From: Corynespora cassiicola
Lineage: Eukaryota; Ascomycota; Dothideomycetes; Pleosporales; Corynesporascaceae
NCBI GenBank assembly: GCA_022059125.1
Contig: JAEUWY010000004.1
Location: forward strand, 1,612,001-1,676,000
DNA length: 64,000 nucleotides
Direction: 5' to 3'
Shown here in pieces: positions 10,671 to 23,156 of the stretch; position 1 is the stretch's first letter; the number at the start of each line of letters is the position of its first letter. A program made the position numbers and the translations under genes. The notes beneath the pieces are model-generated. The model did not search any database. It was not told where the DNA came from and saw only the letters and a list, made by a program, of their open reading frames with translations.

Positions 10671-12045
10671 ATGCAGTATCCCGGGTCCTGGGGGCGTGTC
10701 CAGTCCCGCACCCGACCTCTTGCTTCATCGCTGTGCATGGCATTAATTGCTGCGTCGTTTCTGCCAATGGCAGATGGCATACACCACATGGCCATGAAAG
10801 CCCCGCGCAAGCTGCAACTGAGGAAAGAGCCCATCACTCCATTACTCGTTACCAACAACTGCCCTGAGGTGATATATCCGGGTATAGGAACTCAGTCTGG
10901 GGATGGGCCAGCCGAGAACGGATTCAAGCTCGAGCCTGGAGAAACCCGTAATCAGACTGTGTCAGAGGACTGGCAGGGCCGAATCTGGGGTCGTACAAAT
11001 TGCTCTTTTAACGATGAAGGAACCGGACCCAGTGAAGGGAGAGGGAAGGCTTGTCGCACAGGCGACTGCAACGGAGTCGTCAACTGCATTGTTGGAGTAA
11101 GTATTGACTAGTCGTGCGCCTGCGCATATTGCTACATTATATTGACGTGCATACAGGGTGACGTACCCGTCTCGCTCGCCGAGTTCACCCTCGATGCCGG
11201 GGACGGACATACTTACTATGACATATCGCTGGTGGATGGCTACAACATTCCCATGGCGATAGTCTTGCAACCTTTACAAAATGTTAGCTTGGACGACATC
11301 CCTCCAAATCTAGTCAATCCTTCTTGCGAAGGTACCGTCGGCCTGCTGAGGGGACAGGACTACGACCCTTACCCGGAATTTCCCGAGTTCTTGAGGACCA
11401 ACACCTCCTATCCTCTGACTTTTGAACGCAAGGTAGATGACAACCAAGCTTCGAGGTGGTGCCCGTGGGACTTGCAACAGGAACCTCCAGAGAAGCCTGG
11501 CGATGGGGTCTACCCCTACCCGGACGACAATATTGAGAGACCTGCATTTAATCCTTGCTTTTCTGCTTGCGCGAAGAACAACAAGCCCGAAGATTGCTGC
11601 ACAGGAAAGTACAACTCCCCGAGTGCTTGTAAGCCAAGCCTATATTCCAAAAACGTCAAGGCTGTGTGTCCAGATGCGTACAGTTATGGTGAGTAGCCTG
11701 GTGGTCACAGTTCGCTAGGACCGCATGTTAACCAAGATGTTTATAGCCTTCGATGACCAGACCTCTACCTTCATCATCCCTTCTGGTGCAGGCTTTGAAG
11801 TAATCTTCTGTCCGGGAGCCCGCTCGACTAACATTCTAGCAACCGAGTCCGAAAAGATGCGCCAGCTTTCACAGACTGGACACGTGTCGAAGGACAATAA
11901 TGGCCAATCTAAGATGGCTGAAAGAATCAAGAGGAATGTATTCCGACGAAGCAATGCAGCGCGGGCCACCCGACTGGACCGTACCGTCCTGCTGGTAACT
12001 TTGGTGACGGGCGTAAGCGTCTTGGGATATGCAGCGATCTTCTGA
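10671..12045 (+). CDS. Thaumatin-like protein with C-terminal hydrophobic anchor
   Basis: Three exons, 10671-11096, 11157-11688 and 11747-12045, give about 418 residues. The start ATG leads into a basic region and a hydrophobic signal (LASSLCMALIAASFLP). The thaumatin fold is recognised from the opening VTNNCPEVIYPGI, the signature CRTGDC, the Cys-rich segment with EDCCTGKYNSPSAC, and CPDAYSYAFDDQ near the end, where the last splice join (TAT G^CC TTC) is needed. Aspartates of this kind line the acidic cleft of the family; some members cleave or bind beta-1,3-glucan. Unusually, the chain continues about 80 residues past the fold through a basic stretch to a final hydrophobic segment (RTVLLVTLVTGVSVLGYAAI), so the product is probably membrane- or GPI-anchored. 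Several Asn sequons are present. Confidence 0.85.
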
Positions 12046-13469
12046 GCGGTGCATTCGCGCCGGGAAACATCTCGGATTAAGGAATTTGGCCTTTGGTTTC
12101 TGTCCCTTTTTGGCTTGTTGAGTAGTTCAGATACCCACTTTACCTGTAAGCAACGACGCATTCATCTAAGTCGACTGGGTGTTGCAACATACACCTCATT
12201 TATTCCATGTGCCATGTGAATGACGCACATGTTGCTGCTAGAGTTGCCCATGCATATGCATGTATACTTTGACGGATAGATTGCAGTTGCAAGATCTGGA
12301 CCAATTCACCATGAAGCTCAGGTGAGGACTCAGAACAGCAGAGCCCTCTAGAATTCTGCGGATTTGGGACGCTCGAACCTTTCTCGTTTGTAAGGAGACC
12401 GAGATCTCGGCATATCGAATGGATACGAGCCGTTCGCAGCGGAACCAGAGTTGAACAGGTGCGGGATTGCTCGGTGTGTGCGAGCTAATATGCCTTCGTG
12501 GTAGGCTAATATATCTCACAAACCTTGTACATGTGTCAACATGGGCACGTGAAATGATACACGCAGCGCGGTTCCGTAACACAAATTGGGAATATCGTAT
12601 TTTGTTGATACATGTGGGCAAGTGCAATTGGTGTTTGCAGGCCGAATGAATCTGCCGGTGTGCATATGAGATGCTGCGATTGAGAATCGTGACGTACATG
12701 TAGCTCTACATATTGTCCTCTAGCCTGATGATCGCTGACGAACACATGGCCCATGGAACGGGGAGCGGAACAGTGCAGCATGCGTGCATGTGCATCGAAT
12801 GGTGCATACGGGTCGTGGAAGCAAGTTGCCGCCGCCAATGCGACAACAGCACGGCAACATGCTCGAGAGCGGTGAGATGGAAATGGTGCGTAGGAATACG
12901 TCTTGTGATCTAAAAGGCCTGCCCATATGTGCTCCCGAGGGCGTATATGTTGGATTTGGGGACGGGAAGGTGAAGCTCATGTTGCCAGTTTGGACGATTC
13001 CACGTGGGGGTGGCTGGAACTAGCCACGTTGGGTCTTCCACCGCTTCATTGCGACTCGTTCATCAGCCGCCCTCCTCCATCAGCCCCTACTAACTCCATC
13101 ACGGAGACTGCTGCCCCGTAACCGTCGTGGTATTTCGGCGTCTCTGACACGCAGCCCCGCCTGCTGGGCTGAATTTTTCCGAGCTACATCCCCGCCCTAG
13201 CCTTTCTCGACACGGGCCGGAGAGCTCCTTGACCAGAAACCCTGCAGCTCGTGGTGCTACAAACTATCTGGATGGAGCACCAACGGCCTCAACCGCTCCG
13301 GCCAAGTTGACGGCTCTTGTGCCGCGTCGGAATCTGCTAATAACTGCGCGCTATATGTAGAGAAGAAGGCCCTCAAACGCTGTCAGAGTACCTTCCATTA
13401 CCCCGCCAACTTCCAACTGAGAGCTGCCTCTACGGGTCAACAAGTCCCCGTTCCGACCCGCAGTCCATC
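12046..13469. other. Intergenic region, 1.4 kb
   Basis: No recognisable gene. The segment next to the beta-mannosidase start is GC-rich, with a weak TATA-like CTATATGTAG about 120 bp upstream of its ATG. Confidence 0.5.
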
Positions 13470-16349
13470 ATGGCGAAAGCTCTAGCTGTCCACACCCTGA
13501 CTGAAGGATGGTCCTTCAAGCAAGCCGACGAATCCGGCGAGGATGCCTGGCTCTCAGTTGCACGGGTGCCCACCAATGTCCACTTGGATCTAATCGACCA
13601 CGGGAAGTACGTCATCACGTGGGACGAGTATTTGGAAATGCGCTTCATGGCATGACTGACAGTCGCTTCTGCATAGAATTCCCGACCCCTTTCTAGGGTT
13701 CAACGAGCTCAAGGCCGAATGGGTCGCAGACAAGGCGTGGACATATAAGGTCAGGTTGCCCAACGTTGAACCTCCGCAAGATGGCACCGTCACAGTCTTG
13801 GCATTCGACGGCCTGGACACTTTTGCTACCGTCAAGCTCAATGGCGATGTCATTCTCCAAAGTGACAACATGTTTATCCCCCACCGCGTTGATGTCACCA
13901 AACAGCTGAAATCGGAATCGGAAAATGTTTTGGAGATCGACTTTGCCTCTGCCAGGCTAGAGGCGATCAAGATCCGCGAGGCGCATCCAGAGCATACATG
14001 GGTTGGTTTCAATGGTGACATGGCTCGTCTGGCCGTCCGAAAAGCGCAATACCACTGGTGAGCAGGCCTCTCCTTGTCTTTCCATCTTTTCTGACTGTTG
14101 GCAGGGGCTGGGATTGGGGCCCAATACTCAACACGTGTGGTCCGTGGCGTGAGGTCCGGCTAGAAACATATCAGTCGAGGATATCCGACCTTCGGGTAGA
14201 CTACCAGCTCGACGACAACCTGAAGTCCGTCAGTGGTACGATCACCACACAAGTGGAGGGACCGTCGGCCAAGACGGTGACATTCGAAGTGCATAGTGGA
14301 GATGATTTGGTTTTCAAGGAATCCGCGGATGTCAGCCAGGGCATCGCTAAAGTCGAGTTCCACGTGAACAATCCTCAGCTGTGGTATCCACATGGGTACG
14401 GCGACCAACCTCTCTACAAGGTGACTGCAACGGTATCAGCAGACGGAGTCGACTTGCATCAAGCGACCCGACGCACCGGTTTTCGCAAAGGCGAGCTCGT
14501 CCAGCGGCCCGATGAGATAGGAAAGACCTTCTACTTTCGTATCAATGGCGTGGACGTCTTTTGCGGCGGCTCCGATTGGATTCCTGCCGACTCGTTTACT
14601 CCAAGGGTGTCGGAGGACAGGTATCGTAAGTGGCTAGAGATGATGGTCGATGGTTACCAGGTCATGATACGGTACGCAGCCCCCATGCACCCGACATGCG
14701 TGTCCGACCCCGCAAGGTAGCTAACCGAGCAATAGGATTTGGGGAGGAGGGATATGGGAGGAAGATATCTTCTACGAACTGTGTGATGAACTGGGCGTAC
14801 TGGTGTGGCAGGACTTCATGTTTGGCTGCGGCAACTATCCTGCCTTCCCCGAAATTCTTGAATCCATCCGCAAAGAATGCATAGCCAATGTGGGCCGGCT
14901 GCGACACCATCCATCGATTGTCATTTACGCAGGCAACAACGAGGACTATCAGGTACAGGAGTCTTTTGGTCTGACTTATGATTACGAAGACAAGGACCCG
15001 GAGAACTGGCTCAAGACAGACTTTCCTGCAAGATATATTTATGAGAAGGTAAGCGCTTGCATATCGCCCTGCGAGGTTGCACAGCCACTGACGAGAGATT
15101 ACGATCAGTTGCTACCCGAAGTCGTCTATGCGGAGAGCCCACACGTGCCATACCACCCAGGCAGTCCCTGGGGCGATGGGCTGAGGACATCGAACACAAC
15201 TATTGGCGATATGCATCAGTGGAACGGTGAGAGGCCCGTCCAGCAGGCTCTATATTGAGCATCAAGGCTAATAATGGATACAGTATGGCACGGCACGCAG
15301 GAGAAGTACCAAATTTTCGATACTCTTGGCGGGCGCTTCAACAGCGAGTTCGGCATGGAGGCCTTCCCACATATTGATACCATCAAATATTATTGCACGG
15401 ACCCGACGCAGCTGTACCCACAGTCGCATATGATCGACTTCCACAACAAGGCGGATGGACATGAAAGGAGGATCGCGACGTACTTGGTGGAGAATTTCAG
15501 GACTCAGACTGATCTAGAGGTAAGGGCTGAGATTTGCCCCGGATGGCAAGTGACAATATGAGCGGCAAGCTAAGTACATGACAGGCATTTATCCACTTGA
15601 CACAGCTGTCCCAGGCCGAGGCATTGATGTTTGGGTATCGAGGATGGCGCAGGCAGTGGGGCCAGAAGCGGTTCTGCGGAGGCGCCCTGGTATGGCAGCT
15701 CAACGATTGCTGGCCAGTCACGTCGTGGTCGATCGTGGACTACTTCCAGCGCAAGAAGCCGGCCTACTACGCAATGAGACGTGTCTTGGCGCCGGTGGCT
15801 GTTGCGGTCAAGCGGGCCCATTTCGACTGGAGCGTGGTTCATGCCCGGGTTCCCAAGACGAGCGACTACGAGCTGTGGGTTGCAAGCAGCCAACCAACGG
15901 AACTCACGGCCACTGTGGAGCTTAGGTTCATCTCGGTTTCGACAGGGAAGGAGATCAAGGACAAGATTGTGAAGAAGGACATCAAGATTGCGGCAAACGG
16001 CACGACGGACGTGGCGTCTGGCACGATTGACAACGTCAACGAGGAGGCCCACGTCCTGGCGGCAAGAATCTGGATCGACGGCGAGATTGTGTCTCGCGAC
16101 GTCGACTGGCCGCAGCCACTCAAGTATCTCGACTTTGAGGATCGCGGGGTCCAAGTCACACGGCAGGGCAACACGATTGCAATCTCGGCGCGGAAGCCGA
16201 CCAAGGGCCTGGTCTTTGAGGAGCGGACCGGTGTTCTCGTGCACGATAGCGCCATTGACGTGGTGCCGGGCGACTCGCAGGTCATCAAAGTGAGGGGGCT
16301 AGGGAGCAACGATGCGCCGCTCAAGTGGACATATCTGGGCAAGACGTGA
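13470..16349 (+). CDS. mndB: GH2 beta-mannosidase, intracellular type
   Basis: Seven exons (13470-13606, 13677-14057, 14105-14671, 14736-15048, 15109-15226, 15284-15519, 15585-16349) encode about 838 residues, close to the 844 of fungal MndB. All six introns are 47-70 bp and each join restores conserved sequence (HGKIPDPFLG, YHWGWDWGP, MIRIWGGGIWEED). The order is an N-terminal sugar-binding domain, an Ig-like domain, the TIM barrel and a C-terminal beta domain. The acid/base Glu lies in YAGNNED and the nucleophile Glu in FNSEFGMEAFP. The enzyme removes terminal beta-1,4-mannose from manno-oligosaccharides. There is no signal peptide, which fits the MndB clade rather than the secreted MndA clade. 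A Zn2Cys6 regulator lies 1.9 kb downstream on the same strand. Confidence 0.93.
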
Positions 16350-16352
16350 ATT

Positions 16353-16385
16353 GAGGGCAGGACAGGGCAGGGCAGGGCAGGGCAG
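16353..16385. repeat. GGGCA pentanucleotide repeat (left arm)
   Basis: Five or more GGGCA units, one of them imperfect, begin a few bases after the beta-mannosidase stop codon. They are the reverse complement of the CCCTG repeat at 17421-17467. Confidence 0.8.
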
Positions 16386-17420
16386 CGGCGCCGCACCAGT
16401 GCCTGGGGGGGTGGATGGGCATTGCAATGGCAGGAGGAAGGAGGTGGAGAAGCTGCATGCTGACGGGGCGGCGGAGGAGCGAGGAGCGATAGAGGCAGAG
16501 TGGCAGAGTGGCAGCGAGGGTGCGGTGCGGTGCAGGCCACGGTGATCTGACGCTGGGAGCAGGCGGATTGCGCTATAAGACAGGGTATGGGTGAAGTCGG
16601 GGTGGGACGGTGACGGGATATTGGCGGGGGGGTATATGTGAGGGCGTTATAGGGGCCATCAATAAGGTGCCTGGCATGATATTGCGACCAAGGCCGAAAT
16701 GGGCGGTGTTCTGGAGGGCGGGCGGCGGCCAATGGCGAGGGCCGCCTGAAGTTAGCAAATTAAAAGAGTGCCATCGCAGAGCTGATAGAGGGCGGGCAAG
16801 GCTCGTGTCTGGTGGAATGCGACGGCTAGCGGGCCCTGAGGAGGCCTGCGACGTGATGCCGTCGGCGAGGGCAGACCCGGGCGACGGAAAGCCATGGCGT
16901 ACATGGCGTACATGGCAGGGCGGGCAGAGCGGGCAGAGCGCGGTGCTGTCGGCAAGCGGGAGGGCTGCCCGCGCGCGCAAGGCTGGCCTGCGCCCTCTGT
17001 CGCCCGCTCGCTGGCCGGGCTGCGATGCTGCGCTACCTGCCATGGATGGATGCTGCGACGGATCGAGCATGGCGACATGCGGGCCACCGCACCGTGGCTT
17101 GACCCGCCAATCTGACGGGGCCTGCGTCGGCGATGGATCATGGGCTGCGTGCTGTGCTGTGGTGTGGAGTGGCCAGTCTGTCTCTTCACCACCGCTCGGC
17201 CGCCCATCGCGCGCCCCCATGGCCCACGGCCCATGGCAGTCGCCGTCGTCGCGCCGGCAGGACGCAGGCGATGCGATCCGCAACAGGAGTGGGCCTGCAG
17301 TAGTCGCCGGGCGGAGGCGCGCGCTGTGAGCGGCATGCGTGCGGTGCGGTTCTGCAATCGACTGTGTAATGTAATGGCGCCTGTCCTGGCCGCCGTCCCC
17401 ACCACATCTCTCTCCGCCGC

Positions 17421-17467
17421 CTCTGCCCTGCCCGGCCCTGCCCTGCCCTGCCCTGCCCTGCCTTGCC
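17421..17467. repeat. CCCTG pentanucleotide repeat (right arm)
   Basis: About eight CCCTG-type units with two imperfections, in inverted orientation to the GGGCA repeat about 1.04 kb to the left. Confidence 0.8.
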
Positions 17468-17844
17468 GGGTGCTAGAACCCTCAATCTCGCTTGCCCAGA
17501 CCCCGAATGCGCGACAAAGGCCCCGGGGCACACATGCCTGCGCGCGTGTGCGTGCGTGCGTACGTGCGCCGTAGTCGTTGTCGACGGCGTGCCTACAAGT
17601 CCAACCGTCCAACCGTCCCTGCGGCCGCTCCACCCTGCCGCCCTCCAAGACCCTATCATCCGGAAGTTATAATGCGGGGGCTAAGCCGTCGAGTACTTTA
17701 GCTCTGTGCGCTGGGGACCTGGCTCCAGAAAGACTCACTAACTGCCTACAGGCCGCCGTCATGGCAGTCTGCAGCCTGGACAGAGGGAAAATAGCCATCT
17801 AGATCTGCTGCTTTTCTGGTTTTTTTTTTGCTACTGGCTGCTGG

Positions 17845-17881
17845 CTGCTGCTGTTGTTGCTGCTGCTGCTGCTGCCGCTGC
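17845..17881. repeat. CTG/GTT trinucleotide tract
   Basis: A GCTGCTG tract with a short GTTGTT interruption, upstream of the Zn2Cys6 gene and not in a supported reading frame. Confidence 0.8.
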
Positions 17882-18248
17882 TCCTCCACTACCATCTCCT
17901 CGACTACTACCAACGCCACCGTCGCCGCCGCCGCCGCTATATCTCCCCACCAGGGACGGTGCACCATCTTGACCGCGGTCTTCTTTTGTTTGCCTCCTCA
18001 TTCTCCTCATTCTTCTCCCCCCCCCTTCTCTGCATCCCTCCCGCCTGGCCCGCCGTCTCGTCTCTGCCTGGCCGACCTAGCCATCTAGTGCTCTGCCAGG
18101 GCTCCCTCATCGCCTTTTCCCTTCTGGGATCCCGCATCTAGTGCCTCTCCGCCGAGGCGTTGGCCTTGGGCGAGGCCGCTGATCCTGCCCTCTCCCAGCC
18201 CGCACGCCGTCTCTTATACACGGCCACCTCTCGCTGGACGTGGGCGCC

Positions 18249-20659
18249 ATGTTCCACACTTTCCAGTCCTCCGTGGGGCTGCGCTCGCCCGGCGCAGACG
18301 GCGATGGATCCGCCAGTAAGCCGGCACGTGCTGCGGGCTCGCGCCGGATATCAACGAGCAACGCCTGCGTCGAGTGCAGGCGCCGCAAGATCCGCTGTGA
18401 TGGCAGCCAGCCGTGCGGCCAGTGCCAGTGGTACCAGCACCCGGAGGCCTGCGGCTACTCCAAGCCCGCACAGAGGGTCGTCCCCAGCAGGAAGTAAGCC
18501 ATCTGCATCCACCTGGGCCGCCATGTATGCTGAACAGAAGCTAGGCTGGTCGACAAGCTGTCGAGTAACATTGAGCAGTACAAGACGGTGCTGGCCAAGC
18601 TGTATCCGACAAAGGATCTTGACGACCTGGTCTCCATGGCCCGGGAGGACCTCTTGGAACTGGCTCTTTCGTCCCCGCCTCCAGGCCAGACTACTTCTCC
18701 CTCGGCCGTGGGCACGGCTGCTATTTCAGACATTGCCCATGGCTCGGACGGTGCCGAAAGCCTCGAGGCGCTCGAACAGGCACCCCCTGAGGACCCATTC
18801 TGGGATGAAGCACGCAAGCACCAAGTCAGGGTCCAGGGTATCTCCGACGATGTCAATGGCCTTTCCATGTCTGTCGACCACCTCTCCTCGTACGTTGGCA
18901 TCTCCTCCATCACCGCAGCGCTCAAGGTCATTGTGAGATGCGCGCCGCACGCCCGCCCCCTCATAGCCCACAACAACCAAGAAACCGCCCTTCCTAGCCG
19001 AGCAGGATCCCCGCGACCAGATCACATAGACGAAAAGCCCAATGCGCTGCCGCCGCAACCCCACGGGCAGGAGCTCATCGAAAGCTACTTCGACCGAGTC
19101 CATCCTTTTTTCCCCTTGATCGACGAGCGCAAGTTCTGGTCCACGTACCTGTATGGTGACCGCAGAGACTCACCATGGCTCGCTTTGTTGAACATGGTCT
19201 TCGCTCTGGGTTCGCTGGCCTCTTCGACGGCCGACAATGAGGCACATTATGTCTATTTCAGGCGCTCGCGCCGACACCTGAATCTGGAGTCCTTCGGCAG
19301 TGGTAATCTGGAAGTACTCCAGGCGTTGGCAATCATGAGCGGATACTACATGCATTACCTCAACCGACCCAATGAGGCACATTCTCTCATGGGCGGCACG
19401 CTTCGAATGGCCACTGCTTTGGGCTTGCACCGTGAGTATGCGGATGCTAGCAAGGGCGATGCCATGCGGCACCTCAATGTCATGGCTCCCGGCGAGGAGG
19501 ACTCCATCTCCCCTGAGATGAGAAGACGGATATGGTGGAGCTTGTTCTGCCTCGATTCATGGGCATCTACCACCACCGGTCGACCATCCCTGGGGAGAAT
19601 GGGGCCTTCGATTACTGTTCTTCCCCCTGGAACAGTAGGTAACACGGTGGGTTTCCCCCAAATGAATTACTTGAACCGGCTTGGCTGACTGGCTTTCAGG
19701 GGCTTCTTCCTCAACCGAACAGCCCACAGTACCTCGAGCAACTCAAAGTTCTCCCTCTCATCTACGCGGCCGAATTCTGCAAGATTGCTACAAGGATCCA
19801 AGACCGACTGGTCGAATCACCCATGCTCTCCCTGGCTGAGACTGCCGGTTACGACGCTGAGGTCATCAAGTGGCACGAAGAGCTACCAACCATACTTTCC
19901 AACCTGAACGAATCCTGCCCCAACTTCCTTCGACGGTGTCGCTTGATTATGAAGTGGCGATTCCAAAACATACGCATCATTCTTCACAGACCCGTGCTGC
20001 TCAACACAGCACTGAGGCGGTGTCCATTCAGTGCTTTGAGCGCAGAAGAAAAGGTGGCAGTGGGCAAGTGCCGCATTATTGCCGCAAAGACCATCGAAGA
20101 CATGGCTGGCGAATGCCTGCCTGACCTCATATCCGGCTGGAACGCAGTGTGGTTTACGTTCCAGGCCTGCATGGTACCACTGGTTTCCCTTTTCAGCGAC
20201 ACAAGCATGCCCGAAGAGGCAGAGCACTGGCGAGCCAGCATCGAAACAGCGCTCGCCTTCTTCGAGAGGAGCAAACCCTGGAGCATTGCGGCTAAAAGGA
20301 GCATGGATGCTGTGTCTAAGCTCTACCAAGCATACAGGGCACAGTTCGCAGAGCAGGCCCAGCCGGATCATCAGCAGCAGCCGCATCCTCCCCAGTTCAA
20401 TAATATAGCAGGGATGGAGGGTACATTCGACTACAATGCCGTCCCTGATGTGGGCGGACTGTCGATGAACCCTGGGGCTGTTGCGAGCTGGAATAGCGAC
20501 CCGCATGCCATGGGCCAGCTGAGCGGGTTCTGGGACGACATGATGTGGGACACGAATTTGCCAGACATGCTGGAAACGCCATTCGGGCTGGGCAACGACT
20601 ACGATTTCCAAGGAGCCGCTCAGGACTCTGGTGCGCCATGCTGGATGCAAGGAAACTGA
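18249..20659 (+). CDS. Zn2Cys6 transcription factor with fungal_trans domain
   Basis: Three exons, 18249-18493, 18545-19646 and 19700-20659, encode about 768 residues. The ATG at 18249 is preferred over an in-frame GTG nine bases upstream. The binuclear zinc cluster is complete: C40, C43, C50, C56, C59, C68 with spacing CX2CX6CX5CX2CX8C, in NACVECRRRKIRCDG. The first splice join (AA^G CTG GTC) produces the linker and a short coiled coil (KLVDKLSSNIEQYKTVLAKL). The fungal_trans middle homology region spans about residues 220-620, with YFDRVHPFFPLIDERKFW, GGTLRMATALGLHRE and RRRIWWSLFCLDSW. The C-terminal 130 residues are Gln/Pro/Asp/Trp-rich and could activate transcription. The target genes cannot be told from sequence. 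Its position after a beta-mannosidase suggests, but does not show, a role in carbohydrate use. Confidence 0.9.
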
Positions 20660-22493
20660 AGTCCGACGCAACCACGGTAGGGATTACGAAATACATGAAC
20701 GATATGTGTACATGAAAATCGGGATTGGATTGGCATCTTCGGCGGAAAGGAAAGAGGGTGCCAAGGTGGGTTTTTCCTTGGATCGGCAAGAAAAAAAGTG
20801 GAGGTTTGGCAAGATTCTTTTGGCATCTTTTGAGGGGATTTGCATTGGCCTGGGGTTTCTCTTTTCTCGTTTCTACATCGCTTCTAGTCTGCCTTGCATG
20901 CACAGTCGTCCACTTGTTCGTCACACTGCGTCATACCTATTGCACATCATCATCATCATCATCATGGGAGTTGTTCTTTTTTGTTTGGCTATTTTCCCTC
21001 GGAAAGCGGCGCAGTTATGGACTGATGACGAAGCATCTGAGCAGCCTGGAGCTGCATGAAGGGGCATCATGTGAAGGGTGTCAGACGCCGTCATGGGCAG
21101 ACTTGGCTGTGACCTCGGTGTGGAGACTCAGAGAAAGTCGGGGTACATGCTATAGACAGGGATAGATACGATCCCCCAGATTCGAAGGCTAAAACGGCGT
21201 GCTTCGTTCAAGCCTTGAGGCTTCGCACACAACAGCATGCCAGCTATATCTGGACCGTCATATACCGGATCGGCTCCGGAATTCGTGGCCAGGCGTTGGC
21301 TCTTGGAGGACAAAAAGTCTTATTTATCCGCGCTCAGCGCATTAAGACGGTGTGTTATGGCGGGTTCATCGTAGGTAGAGGCCAAAGCCTAAACCTTGGT
21401 GCAGAAGACTGGATTCTTTTCCGCCGCCCACCTTCCCATTCTAGCCATTGATGTTTGGGGCGTGTGGATAATCGGTTCATTTGTCCTGGCAACCTGCGTG
21501 TGCCAAGAGTGTGGATAACCGCAAAACCGCGGGGCTACCGAAAGTTGAGGCGTGTTGGGGTCGGCTAGGTGGGAGGGCAGCACACCCATGTCCGATGTAT
21601 TGGAGGGTCTGTTGATGCTGCCGAGGCGCCGCCACAGGCGTCGTTGTGCTTGAGTAAAGGCGATGACGGCGTTTGGTGGATGCCCTCCCTGTCTGGAACG
21701 CCCCACGGGTATGTACGTTGTCGGGCAGCAGCAGCAGCAGCAGCAGCCGCCATGATCCCATCTCTCAAGACTTCTAGTCTCACACACACACTCTCTCTCT
21801 CCCGCTCGCTCGCTCGATTTCGTTCTCGCACGCGGAACAATATGCACACTGCCACCTTTCCACCCACCCCATTCACATATGCGTATACGCTTATACGCAC
21901 ATAGACATTCGGTACGATTTCACGATCAGGTTGGGGTGCATAAGACGGGGAGTGGTACACGGGCATCACGCACCTATGCACCTACGCACGCACGCACGCA
22001 CGCCGCTCCGCCCCAAATCGCCAGTCGCGGGACATGGTGAGCAATCTGCGGAAAGTGTGGAGCACACATGGCAAGCGGCAGTCAGGAAGACAGATCCGGA
22101 GACGAGTGCATTGAACCAAAGATTTCTGGCAGACTTTCTGGAAATTCGCAGGGGGGCTGGAGGGGAGGAAGGGGGGGCGGTGGTCGATTGGCGGGCGGTG
22201 AGTGGCGGGCATGTATGCATGAGCGTTAAAGGGAAATTCATGGGGGGCAAGGGGGTTCAATGGATGGAAATGGGGACCTATGGACGGAAGGCAACGCAGG
22301 CTAGCGGCAGCTACTACTGAAGGATCGCGGGAATTGGCGCAGTGCGTTGCTGGCAAGCAGGATTTAATATGGCGTGTACCTCGAACCTGGCAACTGGCAG
22401 GGCCGAGCCTTGGGGGATTGAGTTTGCATATTGGGCGCCTACGTTGCTGCGCACAGGCTCGGGTCCAGGGCCTGCGCCATCTGCCATGCTCAG

Positions 22494-22528
<35 letters not shown>

Positions 22529-23156
22529 TAGCGCTGCCGTCGGGCTCGAAGCGATGCCCATGGTGGTGCACAGCGTCGGTGGGCCGAGAAGCTCCTATCG
22601 ATAACGCATACACACCGCACGCACCCCTATTCTGGCCTCTGCCCTACGTGCCGTGTCCGGTCGCTCCTTTTTTTCGCGCCCTACCGCGCCTTACTAGCAC
22701 CAGCAAAGCCGCCCCGGAGGCCGGAAGAACGAGGCTCCAGATCTCACCATTACAACGCCACGCTGGTGAGATTTCTTAGAGATTGCTCCCGAGGATCTGC
22801 GCTTGGCAAATAGGCTTGACGACTGACTGCCCTGTCTCCTGATACCCTCTCCCTTTTGCGCAAAGACTCCACGTCTTCCGCTGGCGTATACAGTTTCGCC
22901 TTTTCCCTTCCTCCTCTCCTCCTCTGCGCCCCCTACGTCCTGTGTCGTGTTTTTCAAGGTGCCTCAGGCATCCCGTGGCCACGCCTCCATCTCCCGTGCG
23001 CTGTTCTCGCCTCGCTCTCCCGCGCCACCTCCGCGACTCTCAACATCTGCATCGAATATATTGCTCGACCTCCTTAACCAGATTTGACTGAGCTGCAATC
23101 AAGCCGCCCACTGCACTCAGCTTTCGGAACCTCGTCCGCATTCCCACGACCCAAAC
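20660..23156. other. Intergenic region, 2.5 kb, rich in simple repeats
   Basis: No supported gene. It contains seven CAT units at 20945-20965, seven GCA units at about 21725-21746, CA/CT tracts at 21780-21815, GCAC units at 21983-22002 and ten GCT units at 22495-22524. The 400 bp before SCS7 are strongly pyrimidine-rich, as expected for its promoter and leader. ORFs here are low-complexity shadows of these repeats. Confidence 0.5.
22495..22524. repeat. (GCT)10 microsatellite
   Basis: Ten uninterrupted GCT units in intergenic DNA between the Zn2Cys6 and SCS7 genes. It is likely to vary in length between strains. Confidence 0.85.

Larger units (their letters stand above)
16350..18248. other. 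GC-rich intergenic region, 1.9 kb
   Basis: It lies between the beta-mannosidase and the Zn2Cys6 gene and is full of short repeats: GGGCA units at its left end, the reverse-complement CCCTG units at 17421-17467, GTACATGGC triplets near 16895-16920 and a CTG-rich tract at 17845-17881. ORFs on both strands here (for example the 298-codon minus frame at 16752-17648) are low-complexity and show no domain. The last 400 bp are pyrimidine-rich promoter and leader sequence. Confidence 0.5.

Noticed and set aside
16573..17659. ORFs of 157-298 codons on the minus strand downstream of the beta-mannosidase gene
   Set aside because: They arise from GC-rich repeats and overlap each other in different frames; no recognisable motifs.
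22495..22524. (GCT)10 considered as a coding poly-Ala, poly-Leu or poly-Gln tract
   Set aside because: None of the frames through it has conserved flanking protein sequence or plausible exon borders.
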